DNA of 64,000 bases from Dryococelus australis. Taxonomy: Eukaryota > Arthropoda > Insecta > Phasmatodea > Phasmatidae. A program made the translations under genes and the position numbers. The notes below the pieces were generated by a model. The model had not been told where the DNA came from. It did not search any database and worked only from the letters and a program-made list of their open reading frames with translations. The stretch lies in NCBI GenBank assembly GCA_029891345.1, contig CM056995.1, positions 211,433,047 through 211,497,046 on the forward strand. Reading direction: 5' to 3'. Positions 10,231 through 20,378 of this stretch are shown one piece after another (position 1 is the first letter of the stretch; the number at the start of each line of letters is the position of its first letter).

Positions 10231-11861
10231 TGAATAATAACAATTTTGTCACATCTCGGGGAATCAATCAACCGATTTGGCAAACAAGTAGCACTAGAGT
10301 GAGCCGTGTAAACGGACATGTTTCAAGTGAGTCTGGCACATATTTTCAAAATGGTGGCAATACTAATATTTTATTTTGGTATGCTATCTACAAAATAACG
10401 AAACCAATTTCTACTTAACTTTGTTCAATGGCAGTATCTATTATACAACAATCTAGTGTGTCTACACAGGGCCTATTTTGTTCGCCATATTGTAAGATAC
10501 CTCTACATGAATAAATAAAGTTTTGTTAGGCTATGTATAGGGAAATAATCAACCGATTTCGACTTAAGTTGGCGAACACTTGCCGTGGTAGGCCATATAA
10601 TTTGATAGGTTATGTTTTAAGAGAGACAGACATTTACTTTCAAAATAGCATCCATACAAAAATTTAGCTCTGTAGGGCTTATGCTATATCTACTAAACAA
10701 TGTAACCAATTTGAACTTAACTTTGAATGCTGGCAGTATCTATGCAAGCTTCAAATGAGCTAGGCTTAATACATAAACTCATTTGTCCGTCATTTTAGAA
10801 GATAGCCACACATGAAAAATTAAACATTTTTGTCATCTCGGGAAATACTAACTGATACCCATCAAGAACGGGCGACAAGTTATACTTTCGTAATACACCT
10901 CAAGTTATATTACTTAAGGCGGTAGTCACACATTTTTTAAATAACAGCCACGTAAATATTTTGTTACTATGCATATGTCCGAAACAATTTCAATCGAAAT
11001 TAATATGTAGCAGTATATTAGACAAACATAGTGTGCCAATAAGTAACCTTTTGTTTCCTATTAATGAAGGTAGTACCATATGAGAAAATGGAGCTTTATG
11101 CCATATGTCGGGGACCAATCAAGCTATTCCCACCGAGTTTTGTACACACGTAGTGCTACAGTAGGCCTCGCAAACTTACACGTTTTAAGTGAATCCTGAC
11201 AATATTTACAATATAGCTGCCATATAAATAATTTAGACAAGTTTGCCATATCTTTTAAACAATTGAACCAATTTCAATTAATTTTTTTTATGCTGAGAGT
11301 ATCCATTAGAAGCATTAAATATGCACAAAGTTTTTCTTTAGGCCGCCTTCTTGTCAGATAGTGCCAGGTGATAAAATGTAACATTTATGCCGTATTTCAG
11401 GAACCAATCAAACAATCCCAACAAAATTTTCCACACAGGTAGTACTACAGTTGGGCCTGTAAATTTACATGATTTAAGTGGGTCAGTATTGTTTTTTGGT
11501 TGGTTGAAGTATCAATATTTACATAAGTTTTTTATATCTAATAAATAATTTTCAAAAATTCAACCAAACTTTTTATGCTTACTGTATATATCAGAATCAG
11601 CAGATATGCATACACAAAGCATGTTTTAGGTTTTCTTTACAATACCGCCAAATAAGAAAAAAAATTTATGTCGTATCTCGGGGACCAGTAAACTTATTTC
11701 CATCAAATTCTGCAGACAAGTAATGTTACGGAATGTCACGATAACTTAAATTATTTAAGTTGCTCAAACACTTGTTTTCAAATCATGCCCCTGTAAACAT
11801 TTGAGTTTGGTAGACCCAGTCTACCAAAACTGTCGACTGATTACAACCGAAGTTAATGCTC

Positions 11862-12200
11862 GAAATCACGGCAGTGGAAGACAGGCCTGGACACTAACTT
11901 GAAAAGTTGACGTCCTTATTGACCCATTTTGTTCATGAATCCAGCTACAGAGCGCTGCTACCGAAGTAGTGCTGTTTGACATTGAAAGCATGGGAAGGGG
12001 AATTGCAATTTTTTCATAAAATGGGAAAATGACGTTCATATCTCTATGGTGTCATCCCTATACCAGCAATGCTAACAACACTAGTTTGCTTGCAGCGCTC
12101 TGCGACTACTGCATGAAATAAATCAGTCAATAACGTGGTCAATTCACTAACATTGTTAGACATGCGAGTGTCCAGACCTATCTTCTACAACCATGCTCAG
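11862..12200. mobile_element. Inverted-repeat element (MITE), ~110-bp TIRs
   Basis: The left arm (GTGGAAGACAGGCCTGGACA, then TTATTGAC, TTCATG and CAGAGCGCTGC) is mirrored on the right (CAGCGCTCTGC, CATGAAATAAATCAGTCAATA, GTGTCCAGACCTATCTTC). No coding capacity; superfamily not assigned. Confidence 0.7.
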
Positions 12201-12214
12201 AATCCTGCCTCTGT

Positions 12215-12300
12215 AATGCAGTTGGTGACGTATCAGCTTGAAGTACGAGGCGTTCTGTGTTCGAGTTCCAGGTAAGACACGTGTGTATTTGTAATTGTCT
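12215..12300 (+). mobile_element. tRNA-like SINE head fragment (family E)
   Basis: Contains an A-box-like GTAATGCAGTTGGT and a B-box-like GTTCGAGTTCC followed by GGTAAGACACG. The same head with a better B box is at 16045-16110. The GGTAAG-CACG string after the B box resembles SINEs common in polyneopteran insects (recalled). Not a functional tRNA: no cloverleaf can be drawn. Confidence 0.45.
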
Positions 12301-12769
12301 CACTGTTATTGCTTATTTCTGGTTCCATCGCTAATGCTATCTATGTCAACGAAATTTCAAGATACACCTACAATCTAAAATGTTAAGAACTTTATCAAAA
12401 TTAATTGCGTCCATGTAGAGGAAGTTAGGCTCTTAAGTTATATCCGGCCACTTCTTGTTTTATTTTGTTGTAACCAGAACTGAGAGAGACGCAACAGCTC
12501 TGGTGGAGAGGGGAGTGCGCTATTGCCCCCCTCCACCACACCAAAACCCCCGTAGAGGGGAAATTAGGTGGAGCGCGCGCCCGAGCTGCGCAATAGTAGG
12601 TAATTTTGTGTTCCGACGTCGATCAGCTTTTCTGCCATTACGACTGTCACAGACAATGTGGATGTGATCTGAGGTTAAGACACTGTTCACGTCAAGTACT
12701 TTCAGATGTTTGTACACTTCCTTCCTCTAACCAATTTTTTAAGCTCTTTCATTAAATTTAAATTTGTTT
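12301..12769. other. Unassigned DNA with a GC-rich hairpin
   Basis: Mostly unstructured. Around 12498-12538 the string TGGTGGAGAGGGG pairs with CCCCCTCCACCAC to form a strong short hairpin. No gene supported. Confidence 0.4.
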
Positions 12770-12990
12770 AAGTATTTTATTCATATAGAAGGGGTTGTGT
12801 CTTATCAAAACTAAGATGTACACAAACATGTTCATCACTGTTGACCATGTGACTTTGAAAGTTGTATTGGCGGTGGGAGCAGGATATATAATTTCGGATG
12901 TTTTTGGAAAGGGGGTGGGGTGGGCACTTTCCCATCGTGCAGGCAATAGGGTTAGATTTATGATTAATAACATGTAAGGGACGGCATTGT
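12770..12990 (-). repeat. Dispersed repeat F, inverted copy
   Basis: On the minus strand GTCACATGGTCAACAGTGAT and the following GAACATGTTTGTGTACAT match 30079-30120 and 27568-27600 in the plus strand. All three keep a short frame reading V-T-(W/C)-S-T-(V/M)-M-N. It may be a decayed coding repeat such as a LINE fragment, but no diagnostic motif is present. Confidence 0.5.
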
Positions 12991-13087
12991 TCAATCACAA
13001 CATGAAAAATAAAATAAAATCAGTACTTTTACTTCAGTTTTAAAATGTTTAAGAGGCACTTTGAGATATATATATAAAATATAATTG

Positions 13088-13097
<10 letters not shown>

Positions 13098-13156
<59 letters not shown>
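13098..13156 (+). repeat. (TA)n microsatellite
   Basis: About 59 bases of pure AT dinucleotides, immediately downstream (minus strand) of the donor of the candidate first exon. The tyrosine-isoleucine frames running through it are artefacts. Confidence 0.95.
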
Positions 13157-13161
<5 letters not shown>

Positions 13162-13167
13162 ACTTAC

Positions 13168-13259
13168 CACCTGCTGGGGTGCATGCCGACGGCGCTGTAG
13201 CCGACGCCAGAGCTGCGGAGGTGATAGTGGTGATGCTGGTGAACTTCCTTCGGCGCCAT
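13168..13259 (-). CDS. Candidate first coding exon of an unidentified gene
   Basis: On the minus strand an ATG in strong context (GGAAGGATGGCG, ATG at 13259-13257) opens a 92-base segment encoding MAPKEVHQHHHYHLRSSG and twelve more residues. It ends at a near-perfect donor (GGTG|GTAAGTGA) after 13168, leaving a two-base split codon. This ATG is the first for about 200 bases upstream in a GC-rich leader, as expected for a real start. Composition is unlike the AT-rich surroundings. Two overlapping minus-strand frames (85 and 111 codons) use GTG starts or read into the (TA)n tract. The protein is not recognised; a His-rich N-terminus is common in developmental regulators but not diagnostic. If real, the rest lies at lower coordinates, perhaps tens of kb away. 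Confidence 0.45.
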
Positions 13260-13477
13260 CCTTCCCGGCAGCGGCAAACAACCCTGCGACCCGGTGCAGC
13301 TGCAGTGCAACAACTACAGTCTCCACGTGTTCTCTGCAGCTCGACCGACAAGAGGCTGCGTGTACGACACACGCCGAGGCCTGTCTGCTCCGCCCGCACG
13401 TGCACGAATAACGCCACGTCTTGTTCTTAACAGCTCTTTCCCACGCGAATATTACAAATCAGCTCGACATGTCGAGT
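13260..13477 (-). promoter_or_regulatory. GC-rich 5' leader / promoter-proximal region
   Basis: About 60% GC with many CpG, no ATG on the minus strand until near 13468, and no repeat-family match. It fits the untranslated leader or proximal promoter of the exon at 13168-13259. A family A MITE is inserted immediately upstream. No TATA box seen. Confidence 0.4.
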
Positions 13478-13874
13478 AAAGGCTATACAGAGGAAACTGA
13501 GCACTTTTGCACATTGTGTATTCTTCCACTATATGTAGAATTAGCACTACCTTTAGGCCTAGCTACTTTATTCATGCGTCGGACAAATGGAACTGTACAA
13601 TTATTAGAAAAAATAATATATCACACATTTTTTAACTATTACAATTATGTGCATTAAAAAAGGAATTTAATGAAAATAAATTTTATTATTCACGAAATGT
13701 TTACCTCACGCTTTTAATTCAACGTAGAGGCATGACACTACTTTCCCTCCATCGTTAATAACTTTACTCGGCGCATTACAATCATGCGTTCCCGTTAAAA
13801 TACGCGCAATCAGGGGCAATTACATTTTTCAAAAGTTAATTTCAAAAGTGTTCAGTTTATCATCAACTGCCTAT
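13478..13874 (+). mobile_element. MITE family A, diverged copy
   Basis: Keeps AAACTGAGCACTTTTG, TGTGTATTCTTCC, TTTATTCATGCGTCGG and the CAACTGCCTATAC end, but TIRs and interior are more mutated than in other copies. It separates the GC-rich leader from the GC-rich block at 13875-14089. Confidence 0.75.
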
Positions 13875-14089
13875 ACCAGGAAGGAAAGGGCGATGTAACG
13901 TTTGTAGGGTGATCCGTTCCGACATTATACCTTCGTGAGGATTGACGTAAGTGTGGCCTCGCTGGGTCGGGTGCGCGACTACGATGCGAGCACGACACTG
14001 AGTTGGAGCAGCGCATGCGCAAACCGCCCGGGTGGGGGCCCGCGGCGACTGCTGGCAATTTTGGGATTGGCCGAACATTTCCTGAGCGT
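13875..14089. promoter_or_regulatory. GC-rich promoter-like block with NRF1-type palindrome
   Basis: Unique-looking GC-rich DNA with many CpG. GCGCATGCGC near 14011-14022 matches the core bound by NRF1 / Drosophila Erect wing (established motif). TGACGTAAGTG near 13944 resembles a CRE-like site and, on the plus strand, also a splice donor. Flanked by two MITEs; removing the left one brings it next to the leader of the candidate first exon. Function inferred. Confidence 0.35.
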
Positions 14090-14510
14090 AAAGCCTATTC
14101 ACGATAAAGTGAGTACTTTTGAAATCAACCTTAGAAAAAGTCACTGGCCAAGCCTGCACATGTTTTAACGAACGCAACGAGTGACATGCGCCTAGTAAAG
14201 TTGGTAACGATGCATGGAAAGTAGTTGCAATGCTTAACGCTGAATTAACGATGTTAGGTAACCGTTTGTGTTAACTTAAATTAATTCTTTCGCTTTCTGC
14301 TTTTTAATGCATAGAAATGTAAAAATGAACAAAATTTTAAAATATTTACTTTCCTAACAATTTTACAGTTTCGCTTGACCGACGCATGAATAGAGTGCTA
14401 AGGCCCATGGCAATGTTAATTTTACATAAGGGGGAAGAAGACACAACGTGCTACAAGTAGATCTTAAGCAGCGCTTTCAAAAGTGCTCATTTTATCGTGA
14501 ACAGTCTATA
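14090..14510 (-). mobile_element. MITE family A, full-length copy, inverted
   Basis: Ends GCCTATTCACGATAAAGTGA and CGTGAACAGTCTATA; family markers AGAAAAAGTCACT, GGTAACGATGCATGGAAAG, CGACGCATGAATAGAGTG and CAAGTAGATCTTAAG are in order. Confidence 0.9.
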
Positions 14511-14582
14511 CCTATACTCCGCGACTCCGATGTGCTAGCACGCTGGTTTGGACGCCAAACGAAAGACTTCTTATATAATCCA

Positions 14583-14932
14583 CTAGCTATTACCCGCGGC
14601 TTCACCCACGTGCAACGGATTTAGATTGAATTTGGTACAAAGGTAGACTATATTCTCGATTACCATATAGGGTACTTTTCATCCTGAAAAATCGAACATT
14701 TCCTTAAGGAATTTAAAAAACAGACCACCAACCAGCGCCTACTCAAATGGCTGGTGGCATATTTTATATTTTCCTTAGGAAACTGTTCGTTTTTCCGGGA
14801 CGAGAAGTACATTATGTGCTAATCCAGAATATAATCTACCCATGTGCAAAATCTCATCCTTAATCCGCCGAGCCCTTAGGACGTGATTGAGTAACAAACA
14901 AACAAACTTTCACATTTATAATATTAATGAGA
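14583..14932 (-). mobile_element. Helentron-like non-autonomous element, second copy
   Basis: On the minus strand it begins TCATTAATATTATAAATG and ends GGGTAATAGCTAG. These correspond to the 5' and CTAG 3' ends of the element at 9692-10230, but this copy lacks the 10-bp minisatellite. It abuts the 5' end of a family B MITE. Confidence 0.6.
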
Positions 14933-15338
14933 TTCACTGTTACTTAACACTTTTTGAAGCCCTGCTGAATTTATACTTCCAGGATATTCATCCGCCTCGT
15001 GTAAACTAATTTTATTTAAGTTTAAGATGTTACGCCAAATGACATCGCACCGAATTCGTACGCACTCAATTGAAACAATATTTTGCATGAGAACTATTTT
15101 TTACTAGGAGCTACCAACACACATGTTTTCTCACTGTTTTATAAATATTTATTATAAATAAGATATTATAATCTGTAAACAAAATATTGGCGAAACAGGA
15201 AAATAAAATGATTTTATGGTGACAGAGGTATAAAACGCTTGTGATACAAGGCACATTTAGAAAATAACTAAACACGTCATACAGGGGGTGAGTTTCCAAA
15301 GGTTTGATTCAAAAAGTGTGAGGAATCCGCGAATAGGC
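14933..15338 (+). mobile_element. MITE family B copy
   Basis: Markers in order: ATTCACTGTTACTT, AAGCCCTGCTGAATTTATAC, GCACCGAATTCGTACGCACT, TATTTTGCATGAGAAC, TTTGATTCAAAAAGTGTG and CGCGAATAGGC. TIRs pair TTCAC(T/G)GTTACTT with AAAAAGTGTG...CGCGAATAG. No coding capacity. Confidence 0.8.
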
Positions 15339-15558
15339 TATATGCATGAAAAGGACGTCACACCACAAACTCCAACAATATTCAACAACACCAAACTAGT
15401 TTCATTACTTTCCCAACTATTTTCATTTCCACATGAACTCAGTGGTATCCGCGTCCTGACAAGCCGCTCTCAACGCACACGAATAAGAATTACACAACGT
15501 AGTCCAACTTCCTGTGAACGTGCTGTGCGTAATTGTCTCTAGTGCCGCGATAACACGT
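15339..15558. other. Spacer between two family B copies
   Basis: No feature recognised; the 84-codon open frame here overlaps the MITE end and has no coding support. Confidence 0.35.
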
Positions 15559-15983
15559 GTATAGTCATTTCACGGCTACTTCCGACTTTTTCGAAGCTCC
15601 GTTAAAGTACTACTTTCAGGTTATACCTTCGCCTCATGGAAACGCTTGACCAAGTCTAGAAAATTACACCAAAGGAACAGCGCACATTATTCGTACGTAC
15701 TCAACTTCATTATATTTTGCATGAGATATATTTATTGCTGGGCATTGCCAGTACACCTATAATCTCTGTTGTTATGTGTATTAACTATAAATTAAGTATT
15801 ATAATTTATAGATTAAATATAAGTAAAAGTTCAATTTGGCCGATAAGAATATGCTTTCATGTTAACACAAGTGTAAAACGCTTATTTTAACAAGACATAT
15901 TTGAAGCAAACAAACACGGTAAACATGGGGTGGTTTCCCAAAGATTTGATTAAAAAAGTGTGAAAATATTGCGAATAGACTGT
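15559..15983 (+). mobile_element. MITE family B copy
   Basis: Starts TATAGTCATTTCACGGCTAC and ends GCGAATAGACTGTA; shares ACACCAAAGGAACAGCGCAC and ATTTTGCATGAGATATA with the other copies in the same orientation as 14933-15338. Confidence 0.85.
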
Positions 15984-16044
15984 ACTTTACTTTCTTTGCC
16001 TGTGCTATGTTATATGCTAAATCAATTTAAACTCGTCCATAAAA

Positions 16045-16110
16045 CGCCATCGCAGACTCGCGAGGGTCCGGGTTCGAATCCTGGGTAAGCCACGAATGTC
16101 TGCCTCTTTT
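16045..16110 (+). mobile_element. tRNA-like SINE head fragment (family E)
   Basis: Perfect B box GGGTTCGAATCC followed by TGGGTAAGCCACGAATGTCT; matches 12215-12300. The A-box side is poor, so this is a SINE remnant rather than a tRNA gene. Confidence 0.5.
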
Positions 16111-16284
16111 TAGGAGTAACTTAGTTCGATACGTCAGCCACTTCCTCTCACCCCCTGTTTTACTTTCTCAGTGACGGTAGACTTGTTAATATGCCCAATG
16201 AAAACCGTGGGCTGGCTGCGATCTGAACTTATCTTGTGTGACTGACGACACACAAAGAAGTGACAATCTGACAAGAGAACAATA

Positions 16285-16516
16285 CTATAGGCTGTTCACG
16301 ATAGAGTGAACCCTCCCAACAGGCATTAACCGCTAATAAATATATTTTATTACAGCCTCAGGCATTAAATTTTGATGGTAGTGAAATGTATAAACTGCGT
16401 TTATTGGCCACATTGCAATGTTTATGTTAAGAAGCAGCAGGAAGATGGAAAGTGGATGAAAGAAAAAATTTATAAGGGCCTTAAAAAGTGCTCACTTTAC
16501 CGTGAACAGCCAATAG
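16285..16516 (-). mobile_element. MITE family A, internally deleted copy
   Basis: Both termini are present (CTATAGGCTGTTCACGATA and TACCGTGAACAGCC) but the element is only ~230 bp. The central GGTAACGATGG region is missing. Confidence 0.8.
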
Positions 16517-16559
16517 CTGTCCATACTCGCGAAATATGTCGAACAACGAGCCAACTCAA

Positions 16560-16793
16560 TGGAGTGGAGAGATCTGGGCGGATCTAACATTGCCGAGGTT
16601 TTAAGAGCCGATGAGGGTGAAGCGAGGTGAGTATCGAGCAGCGCCGGAAATACCCGAGAAAACACGTTGTCCAACAGCTTCGACAGGCACGATTCCCACG
16701 TGCGAAAGTCCGGGATCGACCCCACCAAGAATCGAACCCGGATAGCCTTGGTGGGAGGCGAGTAGTCTAACCACTACACCATCGCTGACCCTG
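16560..16793 (-). mobile_element. SINE family C, full-length copy
   Basis: Minus strand: CAGGGTCAGCGATGGTGTAG, an A box GTGTAGTGGTTAG, a B box GGGTTCGATTC, then TTTCGCACGTGGGAATCGTG, TTTTCTCGGG, GGCGCTGCTC and ATCGGCTCTTAA. This is a classic tRNA-derived head, and polymerase III transcription is expected of the family. Immediately downstream of a truncated family A MITE. Confidence 0.88.
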
Positions 16794-17544
16794 TGCGTTG
16801 TAAATTTTTGGTAGAAAACAAAATAATCAAAACCTGTTGAATATGTTGCGGGGGTGTCTCACCATGTAAAACATTTAATAAATTTTTCGTTCTCAAAGAC
16901 AAGTTTCAACTTTCTTTTCAACATATTTTTAGGCGTGAAAATGGGTAAAGCAGTTATTTTCAGAATTAGTTTTAGCTACTACATTTTCTACACAGGAATT
17001 TCAAAATTGTCTATCTTTATTAGTGCGCCATAAAAATATAGCGTTACCACTAAGAGTCACGTTTATACTAGTCGCCGACGGAAAGACAGCTCGTCGATCG
17101 CCAACCAAGCGCCTTGCGTGTAGAGGCGATAGGGCACATAGATAATGAGCAATAGTCGACCTTATAACTCGTGCGTTCCGAGGCCTTGACGCGTCAAGTG
17201 ATTGCATGTAGGGGGGAACCCTTTAAGTATTAGTGCTCTACGTGGCTTAACTCTCCATCACTGCTTAGAAATAGGTGTAGTAATTTTAACTGAATATAAC
17301 CATAGCAGCAGAATCTCCAGCCTCTTCATTAGATGTTGGCCGACTTACGCACACATTATAACTATTGCAATGAAAACTTTTAACAAGGCGAACAGTAAAA
17401 TAAGAAATGCATTCTTTTATCACCATGTCATGTATAAGACATGCAGTGTTTACCAACTAATTGCCTTCGGCTAGACAACCCGAGATACTGGTGTAAATTG
17501 GTAGAGTGAAATCAGCTATCTTTAAGGTTGAAGTAAAGCAACTG
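16794..17544. other. Unassigned DNA
   Basis: Nothing recognised. The part at about 17045-17200 is GC-richer and unique-looking (ACTAGTCGCCGACGG, GACGCGTCAAG) but has no splice-bounded open frame that stands out. Confidence 0.35.
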
Positions 17545-17849
17545 CTTGTGGAGCACTGTACTTAACTATACAACGTGAAGAATTCATTTAAAAAAAGTAG
17601 TATAGACACCATGAAAATTGGCAGAAAAGTGCGATTTATGTTGATTATGAAAGAAGAATGTTTATGTTTTACAACATTATAAAATATTTTACTAAAATAT
17701 ACTTTTTAAATGTCAAAAATTAATCGATCGATAGAGTCGGCATTTTCAACTTAATTTAAGTGCATTTCCGTTTTTGTTGCTTCGGAAACAAGGATCTACA
17801 AGAAAGATAGTCATAATATTTACTATGATTATTTGTAATAAAATCATTG

Positions 17850-18275
17850 TATGGACTGTTCACGATAAAGTGAGCACTTTTGAAATAAACCTCAGAAAAA
17901 GTCACTGCTCCTACCTGCATATATTTTAACGGGCGCCCTGAGTGACATGCGCTCAGTAAAGTTGGTAACGATGGATGGGAAGTAGTTCCGTATCTTAACG
18001 TCGAATAAAACGTGTTAGGTAACCATTTCTGATAATTTTAATTAGTTCTGTTGCTTTCTGTTTTTTTTTAAATATATCGAAGTGTAAAAATGAGCAGATT
18101 TGTAAAATGTTTATTTTTCTAATAATTTCACAGTTTCACTTGGCCGAAGCATCAATAAACTGATGAGGCCCATGACAATGTTAATCTTACATAAGGCGGA
18201 AGAATACACAACGTGCATACAAGTGGATCTTAAGCAGGGCTTTCAAAAGTGCTCATTTTACCGTGAACAGGCTAT
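17850..18275 (-). mobile_element. MITE family A, full-length, nested
   Basis: TATGGACTGTTCACGATAAA to CCGTGAACAGGC with all family markers; inserted at the inner end of the left arm of the 17545-18935 element, so it is younger than that element. Confidence 0.9.
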
Positions 18276-18394
18276 AATAATGTATCATATAAATTTTAAA
18301 ACTAACTTTATTTACGTCAGTTTCAGCCATAAATGTTTGTTGCAAATGGACGCACATAAAAATTACTATAAAAATTATTTGCTACATTATTATT

Positions 18395-18655
18395 GGGACC
18401 GCGGTGGCTCAGCGGTTAGCCTACTGGCCTCCCAACAAGGCTATCCGGGTTCAATCTCCGGCCGGGTCACCAGATTTTCGCATGTGGGAATCGAGCCGGA
18501 CGATGCCGTTGGTCGACGGGTTTTCTCGGGGATCTCCCGTTTCCCCCGCTCTTTCATTCCGGCGCTGCTCCATACTCACCTCTATTACCCTAATCGGCGC
18601 TCAAGACCACGCTGTTAAGGGCCGCCCTAATTTCTTCACTCATTACATTATTATT
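18395..18655 (+). mobile_element. SINE family C, best full-length copy, nested
   Basis: Reference copy. Head GACCGCGGTGGCTCAGCGG (A box) and GGGTTCAATCTCCGG (B box), body TTTTCGCATGTGGGAATCG and GGGTTTTCTCGGGGATCTCC, tail GGCGCTGCTCCATACTCACC and AAGGGCCGCCCTAATTTC. It sits inside the inverted-repeat element at 17545-18935. Confidence 0.92.
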
Positions 18656-18935
18656 ACGATTTTCTTACATACAATCATAGTAAACATTATGACGATATTC
18701 CACGATGAAGATTTTCTTGCAAATGCTTCTTTCTTAAGCATCCAGAATGGAAATGTGCTTAAATTTTAATAAATTATTATTTTACATTTAAAAAGAATGT
18801 TTTAGTAATGTTGCAAACCGTATTCATTCTTCTTTCATATACAGCATAAATCGCACTTTTCTGACAAATCTTATGGTGTCTGTACTAATTTTTTTTACGA
18901 GTTCTTCACAGTGTATAAGTGGCTCTCTCATAGGG

Positions 18936-19412
18936 GTGTTAATGCTTTTCGATGTATGTAACTACACACAGATGCAGCAGATAAAGCTGACATTCTCTCA
19001 TCTCATCCCACCTTCGAGGCCTCAGTTTTGTTGTCAAACCGCGTTTATTCAATGGCGCAGATGAAGTCGAGAGTAAATAGTGAACGGCTCTGTGGGTTGG
19101 ATGCCTGATGATAGTGTTAACGCAGCGCGTCTTATTGGTATTCCTAATGGATTATGAGAAATAACTCTGGTCGATTAAAATAAGTTTACTGATAAGGATT
19201 CTCACGGTGTTGGTTGTAGGCTGGTGTTCGGTATTTACACTGTTGCACAAAAAAATTGAGGCGCGGGGGAGCATTCTCACTGCACCAGCTGGCCATTGCT
19301 GCTCACGGTCATTTGAAAATCTCAAAAAATCCTTCTTACACTGTTCTTTCAGACAGACCACTGCGTGTCCTTCCGTCGCATGAACTCCTACAAACTAACG
19401 CCACTTTAGATC
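18936..19412. other. Unassigned DNA
   Basis: No repeat or gene recognised between the inverted-repeat element and the next MITE. Confidence 0.35.
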
Positions 19413-19825
19413 TATAGACTGTTCACGGTAAAATGAGCATTTCTGAAATCCCTGCTTAAGATACTTGTAAATACGTTGTGTATTCCTCCGCCCTGTGCGA
19501 AATTATCATTGCCATGGGCCTCATCACTTTATTCATGCGTCGGTCAAATGAAACTGTAAAATTATTTAAAAAAGTAAATACTTTACAAATCTGCTCATTT
19601 TTACACTTCGATACATAAAAAAAAAATTATAATTTTAAGTTTTCCCAAATGGTTACCTAACACTTTTTATTCGACGTTAAGATATGGAACTACTTTCTGT
19701 CCATCGTTACCAACTTTACTGATGAAAGTCTTTCAGTGTGCCCACTAAAATACATGGATGAAGGGTCAGTGACTTTTTTCTATGGTTCATTTCTAAAGTT
19801 CTCACTTTATCGTGAACAGCCTTTA
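19413..19825 (+). mobile_element. MITE family A, full-length copy
   Basis: TATAGACTGTTCACGGTAAA to CGTGAACAGCCTTTA; same orientation as 6993-7408. Confidence 0.9.
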
Positions 19826-19864
19826 GTGACAAGTATCTGTTCGTTGGTCAAATAGGTAGATTAT

Positions 19865-19920
19865 AGAGCTTAACGTCTCCTGGCAGCGAGGTCATTACAC
19901 TGTTAGAAATATTCTGTAGA
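19865..19920 (+). mobile_element. Fragment of SINE family D (AACGTCTC module)
   Basis: GAGCTTAACGTCTCCTGGCA and GCGAGGTCATTA match 42404-42440. This module is recalled as part of a SINE widespread in orthopteran-type genomes; the rest is lost here. Confidence 0.5.
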
Positions 19921-20171
19921 TTTACGAAAACTTTTAGGGGGAGGAGGGTTAGAGTTAATTTACGAGAAAGCACTCCGTAATGACGAGTAACGGAAATGAG
20001 CTACGTAAATATAAAACACGGAAGCTCTTCGTAATCTTACGGCTTCGATTTAGAGAAATGAACAGTGCAGATCATACCTGAATAGTATAAAATCCCACCA
20101 TCACAATACTACTACTTGTAATTAGTAGGTGAGTGGCGAACCACTCATGGAGTGCCAATTCGTTAATTCTT

Positions 20172-20378
20172 ATTCAAATTCCGCTACAGGACAAAACCTT
20201 CTGTACACACAGTGAAACACGCAAATAACACAAATAAAACAATTTTTTACTTAACCTCGTTTTATGGACCGCAAAATCCCACTACACGACAAAATATTTA
20301 AACTGATTTCTCTGTTGTACACAGTGAAATACATTACGAAAATAACACTCTTTTTCTTACCCCTGTTCGTAAACCCGA
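20172..20378 (+). repeat. Diverged tandem duplication, ~105-bp unit
   Basis: The first unit (CCGCTACAGGACAAAACC, TACACACAGTGAAACAC, CTTAACCTCGTTT) is followed by a second (CCCACTACACGACAAAAT, TACACAGTGAAATACATTA, CTTACCCCTGTTC). Confidence 0.6.

Larger units (their letters stand above)
8580..11800 (+). repeat. Ancient degenerate tandem array, ~285-bp unit
   Basis: A phrase like TATCTCGGGAACCAATCAA followed by CCGATTCCTACCAAATTT recurs in the same orientation at about 8735, 9165, 9440, 10248, 10540, 10830, 11103, 11393 and 11673. Each is followed by a second shared phrase (TTTTCAAAATGGC..., CTATATCTA...AAACAAT, then TTAACTTT...ATGCTGG). Spacing is mostly 270-300 bp once the element at 9692-10230 is removed. 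No coding frame survives. It could be an old satellite or a decayed tandem transposon. Confidence 0.75.
17545..18935. mobile_element. Inverted-repeat element with ~290-bp arms, split by nested insertions
   Basis: The left arm 17545-17849 and the right arm 18656-18935 are inverted copies. Shared landmarks are GACACCAT, AGAAAAGTGCGATTTATG, ATGAAAGAAGAATG, ACTTTTTAAATGT and TCATAAT(A/G)TTTACTATGATT. The interior holds a family A MITE (17850-18275) and a SINE (18395-18655) inserted later. No transposase. Class not assigned. Confidence 0.75.

Noticed and set aside
13085-13430. Plus- and minus-strand frames of 108-113 codons over the (TA)n tract
   Set aside because: They depend on microsatellite translation or non-ATG starts; only the 92-base minus-strand exon with its own ATG and donor is kept.
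16045-16110. Possible tRNA gene
   Set aside because: Good B box but no A box or pairing stems; the same sequence recurs at 12215, so it is a SINE remnant.
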